Assembly (NCBI RefSeq): GCF_000444995.1
Contig: NC_022041.1
Location: 1,648,001-1,712,000, forward strand
Source of the DNA: Paracoccus aminophilus JCM 7686
Lineage (GTDB): Bacteria; Pseudomonadota; Alphaproteobacteria; Rhodobacterales; Rhodobacteraceae
Direction of reading: 5' to 3'
DNA: 64,000 nucleotides
Below, in pieces: positions 1 through 8,396 of the stretch. A program made the translations under genes and the position numbers. Under the pieces are notes generated by a model, which made no database searches, was not told the DNA's origin, and saw only the letters and a program-made list of their open reading frames with translations. Position 1 is the first letter of the stretch, and every line of letters starts with the position of its first letter.

Positions 1-1
1 T

Positions 2-433
2 GCGGTGGTTGCGCCGATCGGCGGCGGCGGCATGATTTCGGGGACTTGTCTGACGCTCTCGAACCTCTCGCCGAAAACCCGGATCTATGCCGCCGAGCCG
101 CTGAATGCCGACGATGCGGCGCGCAGTTTCCGCGCCGGTCGCATCATCGCCGATGACGCGCCCAACACCGTCGCCGACGGGCTGAAAGTGCCGCTGAAGG
201 AGCTGACCTGGCACTTCGTCCGCAACCATGTGACCGACATCCTCACCGCCACCGAAGACGAAATCGTCGAGGCGATGAAGCTGATCTGGAAGCGCATGAA
301 GATCGTGATGGAGCCCTCGAGCGCCGTGCCGCTCGCGACCATCATCAAGAACCGTGATCTCTTCGCCGGCAAACGCGTCGGCCTCATCATCACCGGCGGC
401 AACGTCGATCTCGACCGCCTGCCGTGGAACTAA
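2..433 (+). CDS. bhcB: beta-hydroxyaspartate dehydratase, C-terminal part (window edge)
   Basis: Only the last ~143 residues are present; the gene begins before the window. It carries the glycine-rich PLP-phosphate loop (PIGGGGMISG) of fold-type II serine/threonine dehydratases and the usual C-terminal end of that family (MEPSSAVPLATI, then LIITGGNVDLDRL). By itself it would be called a threonine/serine dehydratase. The two next genes are a D-threonine-aldolase-like and an ornithine-cyclodeaminase-like protein, the exact bhcB-bhcC-bhcD order of the beta-hydroxyaspartate cycle, so the inferred reaction is beta-hydroxyaspartate to iminosuccinate plus water. bhcA and the regulator would lie upstream, outside the window. 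Confidence 0.85.
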   Translation, partial: AVVAPIGGGGMISGTCLTLSNLSPKTRIYAAEPLNADDAARSFRAGRIIADDAPNTVADGLKVPLKELTWHFVRNHVTDILTATEDEIVEAMKLIWKRMKIVMEPSSAVPLATIIKNRDLFAGKRVGLIITGGNVDLDRLPWN

Positions 434-443
434 GGGGAACATC

Positions 444-1607
444 ATGAACGCCAAAACGGATTTTGCGGGTTACGAGGTCGGTTTCGACATCCCCGCCCTG
501 CCCGGCATGGACGAGAAGGACATCCAGACGCCCTGCCTGATCCTTGATCTCGACGCGCTCGAGCGCAACGTCAAGAAAATGGGCGATTACGCCAAGGCCC
601 ATGGGATGCGCCACCGCAGCCACGGCAAGATGCACAAATCGGTCGATGTTCAGAGACTTCAGGAACATCTCGGCGGGGCCGCTGGGGTTTGCTGCCAAAA
701 GGTGTCAGAGGCCGAGGTCTTTGCTCGCGGCGGGATCAAGGACATTCTGGTCACGAACGAGGTCCGCGATCTGGCCAAGATCGACCGGCTGGCGCGGATG
801 CCGAAACTGGGATCCACGGTGACGGTTTGCGTCGATGATGTGAAAAACATCGCCGATCTCTCTGCCGCGGCGCAGAAATACGGCACCGAGCTTGGCATTT
901 TCGTCGAGATTGATTGCGGCGCGGGGCGTTGCGGCGTCAAGACCGCCGAGGCTGTCGTTGAAATCGCTCAGGCGGCAGCCGCCGCCCCGAACCTGACCTT
1001 CAAGGGCATTCAGGCCTATCAGGGCGCAATGCAGCATATGGATTCCTTTGAGGATCGCAAAGCCAAGCTCGACGCCGCGATTGCGCAGGTGAAAGAAGCG
1101 GTCGAGGCGCTGGATAAAGTCGGGCTGAAGCCGGAATTTGTCTCGGGCGGCGGCACGGGGTCTTATTACTTCGAAAGCAATTCGGGCGTCTTCAACGAGC
1201 TTCAATGCGGCTCTTACGCCTTTATGGATGCCGATTACGGCCGCATTCACGACGCGCAGGGCCAGCGTATCGACCATGGCGAATGGGAGAATGCGCTGTT
1301 TATTCTGACCTCGGTGATGAGCCATGCAAAACCCCATCTTGCGGTGGTCGATGCGGGTCTCAAAGCGCAATCGGTCGACAGCGGCCTGCCGGTCATCTAT
1401 GGTCGTGAAGATGTCAAATATATCAAATGCTCGGACGAACATGGCGTCATTGACGATCCGAATGGCGTTCTGGCGATCAATGAAAAGCTGAAACTCGTTC
1501 CCGGCCATTGCGATCCGACCTGCAACGTCCATGATTGGTATGTCGGGGTTCGAAACGGCAAGGTGGAATCGGTTTGGCCGGTTTCAGCACGCGGAAAGGC
1601 CTATTGA
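444..1607 (+). CDS. bhcC: beta-hydroxyaspartate aldolase (D-threonine aldolase fold)
   Basis: 387 residues. The ATG at 444 follows AAGGGGA and lies 10 bases after the bhcB stop. It is a fold-type III (alanine racemase-like) PLP enzyme: the N-terminal barrel has RSHGKMHKS, where Lys62 is the probable PLP lysine, and the C-terminal GHCDPTCN holds the metal-binding His and Asp of D-threonine aldolases. In the beta-hydroxyaspartate cycle this enzyme condenses glycine and glyoxylate to erythro-beta-hydroxyaspartate. Family membership is clear from motifs; the cycle role is inferred from gene order. Its stop overlaps the next start (TGATG), indicating translational coupling. Confidence 0.88.
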   Translation: MNAKTDFAGYEVGFDIPALPGMDEKDIQTPCLILDLDALERNVKKMGDYAKAHGMRHRSHGKMHKSVDVQRLQEHLGGAAGVCCQKVSEAEVFARGGIKDILVTNEVRDLAKIDRLARMPKLGSTVTVCVDDVKNIADLSAAAQKYGTELGIFVEIDCGAGRCGVKTAEAVVEIAQAAAAAPNLTFKGIQAYQGAMQHMDSFEDRKAKLDAAIAQVKEAVEALDKVGLKPEFVSGGGTGSYYFESNSGVFNELQCGSYAFMDADYGRIHDAQGQRIDHGEWENALFILTSVMSHAKPHLAVVDAGLKAQSVDSGLPVIYGREDVKYIKCSDEHGVIDDPNGVLAINEKLKLVPGHCDPTCNVHDWYVGVRNGKVESVWPVSARGKAY

Positions 1608-2569
1608 TGTATATTGTCGCAGAGAAAGAAATCGCGGGCCTGATGACTCCGGCCGCAGCCTTTGAGGCGATCGAGGCGGTTTTCGCCGCAATGGCCGCGC
1701 GCAAGGCCTATAACTTTCCGGTGGTGCGCGAAGCCATTGGCTATGAGGATGCGCTTTACGGCTTTAAAGGTGGGTTTGACGGGGCGGCCCTGACGCTTGG
1801 GCTGAAAGCGGGCGGCTATTGGCCCAATAACCAGAAGCACAATCTCATCAACCACCAATCGACGATCTTTCTCTTTGACGCCGATACCGGGCGCGCCAAA
1901 GCCGCAATCGGGGGCAATCTGCTGACCGCTTTGCGCACGGCGGCGGCCTCGGCGGTCTCGATCAAATATCTCGCGCCGAAAGGTGCGAAGGTTCTGGGCA
2001 TGATCGGGGCGGGCCATCAATCCGCTTTCCAGATGAAGGCCGCCGCAGCCGTCCATTCCTTCGAGAAGGTGATTGGCTGGAACCCCCATCCCGAAATGCT
2101 GACCCGTCTGGCCGAGACCGCCGCCGGGCTTGGCCTGCCCTTCGAGGCGGTCGAGCTTGACCGTCTGGGCGCCGAAGCCGATGTCATCATCTCGATCACC
2201 TCGGCCTTTTCGCCCCTGCTGATGGACGCCCATGTCAAGGGCGAGACCCATATCGCGGCCATGGGCACCGACACCAAGGGCAAGCAAGAGCTTGACCCGG
2301 CGCTGGTCGCTCGTGCGCGCATCTTCACCGATGAGGTCGCGCAATCGATCTCGATCGGGGAAACCCAGCACGCCATCGCGGCTCATCTGATTGCGGAGGA
2401 GGCAGTCCATGAGCTTGGCGCGGTGGTGACTGGCGCGATCCCGGGGCGGGACGGTGCCGAGGTGACGCTCTTTGACGGCACCGGCGTTGGTTTGCAGGAT
2501 CTCGCGGTCGCGGCCAAGGTGCTCGAACTCGCCATCGAGAAAGGACTAGCCCAGCAGGCCGAGCTTTGA
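1607..2569 (+). CDS. bhcD: iminosuccinate reductase (ornithine cyclodeaminase/mu-crystallin family)
   Basis: 320 residues, start overlapping the bhcC stop by one base. It has the family core GNLLTALRTAAAS and a Rossmann nucleotide loop GMIGAGHQSAFQ. In the beta-hydroxyaspartate cycle the protein reduces iminosuccinate to aspartate with NAD(P)H, regenerating the amino donor used by BhcA. Position directly after bhcB and bhcC supports this over an ornithine cyclodeaminase or alanine dehydrogenase role. After the stop, 59 bases rich in A and G lead to the permease gene with no terminator visible, so read-through is likely. Confidence 0.88.
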   Translation: MYIVAEKEIAGLMTPAAAFEAIEAVFAAMAARKAYNFPVVREAIGYEDALYGFKGGFDGAALTLGLKAGGYWPNNQKHNLINHQSTIFLFDADTGRAKAAIGGNLLTALRTAAASAVSIKYLAPKGAKVLGMIGAGHQSAFQMKAAAAVHSFEKVIGWNPHPEMLTRLAETAAGLGLPFEAVELDRLGAEADVIISITSAFSPLLMDAHVKGETHIAAMGTDTKGKQELDPALVARARIFTDEVAQSISIGETQHAIAAHLIAEEAVHELGAVVTGAIPGRDGAEVTLFDGTGVGLQDLAVAAKVLELAIEKGLAQQAEL

Positions 2570-2628
2570 TGCCCGGCCACTGACGACAAAAAGAAGAAGA
2601 AGAAAACATCCGAACCAGGGAGGATAGG

Positions 2629-4110
2629 ATGCAGACTGACTCAACCCCGAAGGGTTTCGACCCCGTCGAGGAGCGCTTACCCGCTCCTCGTCTTTTCGCA
2701 CTTGGTTTCCAACACGTTCTGGTCATGTATGCCGGGGCGATTGCGGTGCCCCTGATCGTTGGCCGCGCCCTTCAGCTTGATGCGAAGGACGTGGCCTTTC
2801 TGATTTCCGCCGACCTCTTTGTCTGCGGCATCGTCACCATCATCCAGAGCTTCGGCGCCACGCAATGGTTCGGTATCAAGTTGCCGGTGATGATGGGCGT
2901 GACCTTTGCCGCCGTCGGCCCGATGGTCGCCATCGCAAGCTCGAACCCCGGCACCGAGGGGGCGCGCATGATGTTCGGCGCGATCATGGCGGCGGGGGTG
3001 ATCTCGATCTTCTTCGCGCCGCTGGTCAGCCGGATGCTGCGGTTCTTCCCCAGCGTCGTCACCGGCACGGTGATCCTCGTGATCGGGGTCAGCCTGATGC
3101 CCGTCGGCATCAACTGGATCTTCGGCCTGCCGGTCGGACCGACGGCGCCGAAGATCGTCGATCCCGCTCAGGCCGAATGGCTGCAAACCGCCATCGCCGC
3201 CGGAGGCGTGCCCGATGGCGTGAAGCTTCTGCCGACCGTGCCGAACCCGGCCTATGCCTCGATGACCAGCATCCTGATCGGCGTCGTCGTGCTGGCCTCG
3301 ATCCTCTTGATCGCGCGCTTTGCCAAGGGCTTTGTAGCCAATATCGCGGTGCTTTTGGGCATCATCATCGGCGGTCTTCTCGCCGCAGCTCTGGGCGTGA
3401 TGCATTTCGGCGATATCGGCTCGGCCGCCTGGTTCGCACCGATCAAGCCGATGCATTTCGGCACGCCGATCTTTGATCCGATCATGATCCTGACCATGCT
3501 TCTGGTGATGTTCGTGACCATGATCGAATCCACCGGCATGTTCCTGGCGCTCTCCGATATCTGCGAGCGCAAGATGACGCCCAAAGCGCTCAGCGCAGGC
3601 CTGCGGGTCGATGGTCTTGGCACCGCGATTGGCGGGCTCTTCAACACCTTCCCCTATACGTCCTTCAGCCAGAACGTCGGCCTTGTCGGCGTGACCGGGG
3701 TGCGCTCGCGCTTTGTCTGCGTGGCGGGCGGCGCGATCATGATCCTGCTGGGGCTGATCCCGAAAATGGGCGCTTTGGTGGAATCGCTGCCGACCACGGT
3801 TCTGGGCGGCGCGGGCCTTGTCATGTTCGGCATGGTCGCAGCGACCGGCGTGCGCATTCTCTCGAACGTCGATTTCAAGGGCAACAAGCACAACCTCTTC
3901 ATCGTCGCGGTCTCGCTTGGCCTCGGCATGATCCCGATGATCGCGCCCGATTTCAACCAGTGGCTGCCCCATTCGGTGCATACGCTGATCCATTCGGGTA
4001 TCTTGCTGGCGGCACTGGCGGCCGTTGGCCTGAACTGGTTCTTCAACGGCGCACCTCATGCGAATGAGGACGATATCCGCGCCGCTGGCCATGCCGCAGA
4101 GGCGCATTAA
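2629..4110 (+). CDS. NCS2 family purine (xanthine/urate) permease
   Basis: 493 residues, ATG preceded by GGGAGGA. An inner-membrane nucleobase:cation symporter with about 12-14 hydrophobic segments and the NCS2 signature around FSQNVGLVGVTGVRSR. The N-terminal stretch LALGFQHVL-like (FALGFQHVLVMYAGAIAVPL) is also typical. NCS2 members carry xanthine, urate or uracil; the neighbouring 8-oxoguanine deaminase, hydroxyisourate hydrolase and xanthine dehydrogenase genes favour xanthine or urate. It sits 59 bases after bhcD and 13 before the deaminase gene, so it is probably in one operon with both. Confidence 0.9.
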   Translation: MQTDSTPKGFDPVEERLPAPRLFALGFQHVLVMYAGAIAVPLIVGRALQLDAKDVAFLISADLFVCGIVTIIQSFGATQWFGIKLPVMMGVTFAAVGPMVAIASSNPGTEGARMMFGAIMAAGVISIFFAPLVSRMLRFFPSVVTGTVILVIGVSLMPVGINWIFGLPVGPTAPKIVDPAQAEWLQTAIAAGGVPDGVKLLPTVPNPAYASMTSILIGVVVLASILLIARFAKGFVANIAVLLGIIIGGLLAAALGVMHFGDIGSAAWFAPIKPMHFGTPIFDPIMILTMLLVMFVTMIESTGMFLALSDICERKMTPKALSAGLRVDGLGTAIGGLFNTFPYTSFSQNVGLVGVTGVRSRFVCVAGGAIMILLGLIPKMGALVESLPTTVLGGAGLVMFGMVAATGVRILSNVDFKGNKHNLFIVAVSLGLGMIPMIAPDFNQWLPHSVHTLIHSGILLAALAAVGLNWFFNGAPHANEDDIRAAGHAAEAH

Positions 4111-4123
4111 TGAGGCAGATTGA

Positions 4124-5467
4124 ATGACCGCTCGTTTGCTGATCCGAAACGCCGAATGTGTCGTCACCATGGACGGCACCCGACGCGAGATTGCAGGCGG
4201 CGACATCCTGATCGACGGCGGAGTGATCTCTGCCGTCGGTTCAGGCCTTGTTGCCGAAGGGGCCGAGATCGTCGACGCGAAAGGCTGCGTCGTCACGCCG
4301 GGTCTCGTGAACACCCACCATCACCTCTTTCAAACCCTGACCCGCGCGGTGCCTGCCGCGCAGGATGCCGCGCTTTTTGGATGGCTCAGGACGCTCTATC
4401 CGATCTGGGGTCGGATGGGGCCGAAGGATATCCGCATCTCGACCCAGCTCGGTCTGGCCGAGCTCGCGCTGTCGGGCTGCACCTGCTCGTCCGATCACCT
4501 CTATCTTTTCCCGAATGGCGCGCGGCTTGATGACAGTATCGAGGCCGCGACCGAGGTCGGTATCCGCTTTCACGCCACACGCGGCGCCATGTCAATCGGC
4601 GAGAGCAAAGGCGGTCTGCCGCCTGATGCTTTGGTCGAGGAGGAGGCCGCGATCCTCAAGGACAGCGCCCGGCTGGTCGATGCCTATCACGACCCCAACC
4701 CCGGCGCGATGGTGCAGGTCGGCCTCGCGCCCTGCTCGCCCTTCTCGGTCAGCCGCGAGCTGATGCGCGACGCGGCCATTCTTGCCCGCGAAAAGGGCGT
4801 GCGGCTTCACACCCATCTGGCCGAAAATGACGAGGATATCGCCTATTCTCTGGAAAACTTCGGGATGCTGCCCGGCGATTATGCCGAAAGCCTCGGCTGG
4901 ACCGGCGATGATGTCTGGCACGCGCATTGCGTGAAGCTCTCGCCCGGCGAGATCGACCTTTTCGCCCGCACCGGGACCGGGGTCGCGCATTGCCCCTGCT
5001 CGAATGCGCGACTGGCCTCGGGGATCGCGCCGGTGCGCGCGATGCGCGACGCGGGCGTGCCGGTGGGTCTGGGCGTCGATGGCTCGGCCTCGAATGACAG
5101 CAGCCATCTCGGGCTCGAGGCGCGTCAGGCCATGCTGGTGGCGCGGCTCAAAGACGGCCCCTCGGCCATGACCGCGCGCGAGGTGCTCGAGATCGCGACG
5201 CTTGGCGGCGCCCGCGTGCTCGGCCGCAGCGATCTCGGATCGATCGAGCCCGGCAAACGCGCCGATGTCGTGCTCTGGGACATCTCAGAGCTTCCCGGCG
5301 CGGGCAGCTGGGATCCGGTCGCCACGCTGATCTTCTGCGCGCCGGTGCGTCCCCGCGCCGTTTATGTCGAAGGTCGCGCGGTCGTCGATGACTTCCAGCT
5401 TCAGACGATCGACCCTATTGCTCTTAACACCGAGGCCCGCGCCGCCGTGATCCGGCTGGCGGGCTGA
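4124..5467 (+). CDS. 8-oxoguanine deaminase-type amidohydrolase (Atz/Trz family)
   Basis: 447 residues. Metal-dependent hydrolase of the amidohydrolase superfamily: the metal site is visible as NTHHHLFQTL (His65-67), HTHLAEN, HAHCVKL and the catalytic Asp in LGVDGSASND. Overall pattern matches enzymes annotated as 8-oxoguanine or hydroxyatrazine deaminases, which convert 8-oxoguanine to urate plus ammonia. Its place between a purine permease and 5-hydroxyisourate hydrolase suits urate formation. Isoguanine or guanine remains possible as substrate; a separate guanine deaminase gene is present at 11431, which argues against guanine. Confidence 0.82.
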   Translation: MTARLLIRNAECVVTMDGTRREIAGGDILIDGGVISAVGSGLVAEGAEIVDAKGCVVTPGLVNTHHHLFQTLTRAVPAAQDAALFGWLRTLYPIWGRMGPKDIRISTQLGLAELALSGCTCSSDHLYLFPNGARLDDSIEAATEVGIRFHATRGAMSIGESKGGLPPDALVEEEAAILKDSARLVDAYHDPNPGAMVQVGLAPCSPFSVSRELMRDAAILAREKGVRLHTHLAENDEDIAYSLENFGMLPGDYAESLGWTGDDVWHAHCVKLSPGEIDLFARTGTGVAHCPCSNARLASGIAPVRAMRDAGVPVGLGVDGSASNDSSHLGLEARQAMLVARLKDGPSAMTAREVLEIATLGGARVLGRSDLGSIEPGKRADVVLWDISELPGAGSWDPVATLIFCAPVRPRAVYVEGRAVVDDFQLQTIDPIALNTEARAAVIRLAG

Positions 5468-5491
5468 CCGACCCTGAAAGAAGGAACGACC

Positions 5492-5845
5492 ATGTCCGGC
5501 TATCTGACCACCCATGTCCTCGATACGGCCTCGGGCCAGCCCGCAAAAGGCATGCGGATCGAGCTTTATCGGCTGACCGGCGACACGCGCACCCGCCTCG
5601 CCGCCACGGTGACCAATGACGATGGCCGGACGGATGCGCCCATCCTGCCGAAAGAGAGCTTCCAGACCGGCGAATATGAGCTGGTCTTCCACGTCGGCGA
5701 CTATCTGGATGCGCAAGGGGTCAAGGGCGAAAGCCCGCGTTTCCTCGATGTCGTGCCGCTGCGCTTCGGCATGGCGGCAGAAGATCATTACCACGTGCCG
5801 CTGCTGGTCTCGCCCTATAGCTTCTCGACCTATCGCGGCAGCTAA
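5492..5845 (+). CDS. uraH: 5-hydroxyisourate hydrolase (transthyretin-like)
   Basis: 117 residues, the usual size of a prokaryotic transthyretin-related protein. It has the N-terminal [13 protein letters not shown] motif and ends in the diagnostic C-terminal YRGS. It hydrolyses 5-hydroxyisourate (the urate oxidase product) to OHCU. RBS GAAAGAAGGA precedes the ATG; the gene is 24 bases behind the deaminase gene and is the last in the operon before an intrinsic terminator. No urate oxidase or OHCU decarboxylase gene is in the window, so these must be elsewhere. Confidence 0.95.
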   Translation: MSGYLTTHVLDTASGQPAKGMRIELYRLTGDTRTRLAATVTNDDGRTDAPILPKESFQTGEYELVFHVGDYLDAQGVKGESPRFLDVVPLRFGMAAEDHYHVPLLVSPYSFSTYRGS

Positions 5846-5876
5846 GGCCCAGCCTCCAGATCGGCCGCAAAATCAG

Positions 5877-5910
5877 GCCCGGACCTGCCCAACCGCAGGC
5901 CCGGGCTTTT
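5877..5910 (+). terminator. intrinsic terminator after uraH
   Basis: 12-bp arms GCCCGGACCTGC (5877-5888) and GCAGGCCCGGGC (5895-5906) with one mismatch, a 6-base loop and a TTTT run. It separates the bhc/purine operon from the convergent LysR gene ending at 5921. Confidence 0.85.
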
Positions 5911-5920
5911 GTTCAGAAGA

Positions 5921-6847
5921 TCAGGCCCCGGTCTGAAAGATCCCGCGGGTTTCGCGCGCCGCGAAATCGGCAAAGAGGCGCAGCTTCGGATCCTGAAGGC
6001 GGCGATGCGGGGTCAACATGCCGAATTGCGCCGGGATCGGCGCGAATTGCGGCAAAAGCTCGACCAGCGCGCCCGAGGCGAGATGCTCAGCCACCTCATA
6101 GCGCGGCCGGTTGGCGATCCCCTGCCCGGCGAGCGCCCAATCCGTCAGCACATCGCCGTCATCGGCATCGAAACGCCCGTTCACCATCATCTTGATCGGG
6201 CCATCCTTGGATTGCAGCAGCCAGTAATATTCCGGGCTGCGCGGATAGCGCAGCAGCAAGCAGTTGTGCTGGGCAAGATCATGCGGCGCCTCGGGCGTGC
6301 CATGGGTCGCAAGATAGCTTGGCGCGGCAACCAGCGCGCGACGGCAATCGGCAATCCGGCGCCATTTGAGCGCGGAATCCTTGGGCTCGCCCAGGAAAAA
6401 CGCCAGATCAATGCCATCGGCGACAATATCGACATTACGGTCCGAGAGCCGCAGCCGCACCTCGACCCCGGGATATTCGGCGCAGAACCGTGGCACCAGC
6501 GGCGCGATCAGGCGACGCCCTAGGCCAAGCGGCGCGGTCACCCGGATCGTGCCATGCGGCGTCCCCGAAAAACCCGAGACCACCGCCTCGGCCTCGTCGA
6601 GCAGCTCGATCACCCGCCGGGCGGAATCGTAGAACGCACGGCCAATTTCGGTCGGGACCAGCTTTCGCGTGGTGCGGTTGAGCAGCCGGACGCCAAAACG
6701 CGTCTCGAGATCCTTGATCCGGTTCGAGGCGACCGCGGGCGACATCCGCAGATCGCGCCCGCCTGCGGTGATCGAACCGAGGTCGACCACCCGCACAAAG
6801 ACCCGGAGACTTTCAAGGTAAGGCACGCATTGCTCCGTCTCTTTCAA
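5921..6847 (-). CDS. LysR-family regulator, divergent from xdh operon
   Basis: 308 residues with an N-terminal winged helix-turn-helix (LESLRVFVRVVDLGSITAGG; the recognition region includes VASNRIKDLETRFGVRLLNR) followed by a periplasmic-binding-like effector domain. It belongs to the group with short hinge and ARRVIELLDEAEAVVSG-type linker helix. The gene is divergent from xdhA with about 93 bases between starts, the normal arrangement for a LysR protein controlling its neighbour, so it probably responds to a purine. Effector identity cannot be read from the sequence. Confidence 0.85.
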   Translation of the reverse strand: MKETEQCVPYLESLRVFVRVVDLGSITAGGRDLRMSPAVASNRIKDLETRFGVRLLNRTTRKLVPTEIGRAFYDSARRVIELLDEAEAVVSGFSGTPHGTIRVTAPLGLGRRLIAPLVPRFCAEYPGVEVRLRLSDRNVDIVADGIDLAFFLGEPKDSALKWRRIADCRRALVAAPSYLATHGTPEAPHDLAQHNCLLLRYPRSPEYYWLLQSKDGPIKMMVNGRFDADDGDVLTDWALAGQGIANRPRYEVAEHLASGALVELLPQFAPIPAQFGMLTPHRRLQDPKLRLFADFAARETRGIFQTGA

Positions 6848-6881
6848 TGTTTCGTGGAAAGTGTTACGCTTTTTCCGTGAT

Positions 6882-6894
6882 TTCGCAAATCGAA
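6882..6894. promoter_or_regulatory. possible LysR operator between lysR and xdhA
   Basis: Inverted repeat TTCG-N5-CGAA in the 93-base divergent spacer. A second short dyad (TTTC-gtg-GAAA) lies about 30 bases to the left. Size fits a LysR half-site pair, but there is no footprint or conservation evidence. Confidence 0.35.
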
Positions 6895-6940
6895 TTTCCG
6901 GTTACTCTCAGCTCACCCAGCTAGGCAGCGCGAGGATGGA

Positions 6941-8386
6941 ATGGGATCCGAATTGAAATTCCTGCTCAATGACAGCGAGATCCGTCTGACCGAGGTCGGC
7001 GGGGCGGACACGCTGCTCGATTTCCTGCGGTTGCAAAAGCGCATGTTGGGCACCAAAGAAGGTTGCGCCGAGGGCGATTGCGGCGCCTGCACGGTTCTGG
7101 TCGGCAGGCTTCATCAGGGCGAGCTGCGCTATGAGCCAGTGAACGCCTGCATCCGCTTTTTGGCCTCCTGCCACGGCTGCCATATCGTCACGATCGAGCA
7201 TCTGCGTGGCAGCGATGGCGGGCTGCATCCGGTCCAGCGCGCCTTCGTCGAGCATCACGCCAGCCAATGCGGCTTTTGCACGCCGGGCTTCATCATGTCG
7301 CTTTATGGGCTGTGGATGGCCAAGCCCAAGCCCTCGGTGGTCGAGATCGAGAATGCGCTGCAGGGCAACCTTTGCCGCTGCACCGGCTATGAACCGATCA
7401 TCAAGGCCGCTTTGGCCGCATCCGAGGCGGGCGGCCAGGCGATGGACCAGCTCGCGCTCGAACGCGACCGCGTGACCGGCTGGCTAAGCGCCGTCGCGCC
7501 CGAACGGATCGAGACCGCACGCGGTCAGGACCGGGCCATTCTGCCGAAAGACGCCGCTGATCTCGCTCAGATCCTCGCCGAACATCCCCAAGCGACCATC
7601 GTCGCCGGTGCGACCGATGTCGGGCTTTGGGTCACGAAGATGCTGCGCCCGATTTCTCCGGCGGTCTTCATCGGCCATCTGACCGAATTGAAGGGTATTT
7701 CCGTGACGGAGAATGAGATTACCCTCGGCGCGGGCGTCACCTATTCCGAGTTTCAGCCCTTCATCGCCAGCTATTTCCCGCAGGCCGAGGATTACTGGAA
7801 CCGCATTGCCGGCTGGCAGGTGCGCAATGTCGGCACGATTGGTGGCAATGTTGCGAATGGCTCGCCCATCGGCGAGACCCCGCCCCTGCTGATCGCGCTT
7901 GGCGCGGTGGTGGTGTTGCGCTCGACCAAAGGCCAGCGCCGGGTCGCGATCGAGGATTATTTCATCGCCTATGGCAAGCAGGACCGCGCGCCGGGCGAAT
8001 TCGTCGAGGCGATTGTCATTCCCCGCGCAGGCGCCGACCGGATCGCGGCCTATAAGGTCTCGAAACGCGCGCATTCGGATATTACCGCGACGGCAGTGGC
8101 CTTCCGGATCGCGACCGATGGCAAGGTGATCCGCGACGCCCGCATCGCCTTTGGCGGCATGGCAGGCACGCCCAAACGCGCCGAGGGCGCTGAGGCTGCC
8201 TTGCGGGGCCAGCCCTTCTCGGCCGAAAGCTTCGAGGCGGCAGCCCGTGCGGTGGGCGATGATTTCCAGCCGCTCTCGGATTGGCGCGCCACTGCCGATT
8301 ATCGCCGACTTGTCGCCGCCAATCTGATCCGCCGCTTCTGGCTGGAGCAGACCGGAGATGCCCAACGCCTGTCCCGCGTGGAATGA
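6941..8386 (+). CDS. xdhA: xanthine dehydrogenase small subunit (Fe-S and FAD)
   Basis: 481 residues. The N-terminal ferredoxin-like domain has Cys42, Cys47 and Cys50 (CAEGDCGAC); the second [2Fe-2S] domain has CGFCTPGF and CRCTGY; the FAD domain (about 190-470) has VAGATDVGLWVT and NVGTIGGNVANGSPIGE. This is the complete layout of bacterial XdhA, which passes electrons from the molybdenum subunit to NAD. It is the first gene of a tight operon with xdhB, xdhC and guaD. The 10-base gap to xdhB carries that gene's GAGAGG RBS. Confidence 0.96.
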   Translation: MGSELKFLLNDSEIRLTEVGGADTLLDFLRLQKRMLGTKEGCAEGDCGACTVLVGRLHQGELRYEPVNACIRFLASCHGCHIVTIEHLRGSDGGLHPVQRAFVEHHASQCGFCTPGFIMSLYGLWMAKPKPSVVEIENALQGNLCRCTGYEPIIKAALAASEAGGQAMDQLALERDRVTGWLSAVAPERIETARGQDRAILPKDAADLAQILAEHPQATIVAGATDVGLWVTKMLRPISPAVFIGHLTELKGISVTENEITLGAGVTYSEFQPFIASYFPQAEDYWNRIAGWQVRNVGTIGGNVANGSPIGETPPLLIALGAVVVLRSTKGQRRVAIEDYFIAYGKQDRAPGEFVEAIVIPRAGADRIAAYKVSKRAHSDITATAVAFRIATDGKVIRDARIAFGGMAGTPKRAEGAEAALRGQPFSAESFEAAARAVGDDFQPLSDWRATADYRRLVAANLIRRFWLEQTGDAQRLSRVE

Positions 8387-8396
8387 GAGGTTCGAG

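Noticed and set aside
2677..4314. 545-residue minus-strand ORF opposite the NCS2 permease
   Set aside because: Shadow of a high-G+C membrane protein gene; sequence is His/Asp/Arg-rich without any domain, while the plus strand is clearly coding.
5909..6523. 204-residue plus-strand ORF opposite the LysR gene
   Set aside because: Antisense to a well-supported LysR gene, no domain.
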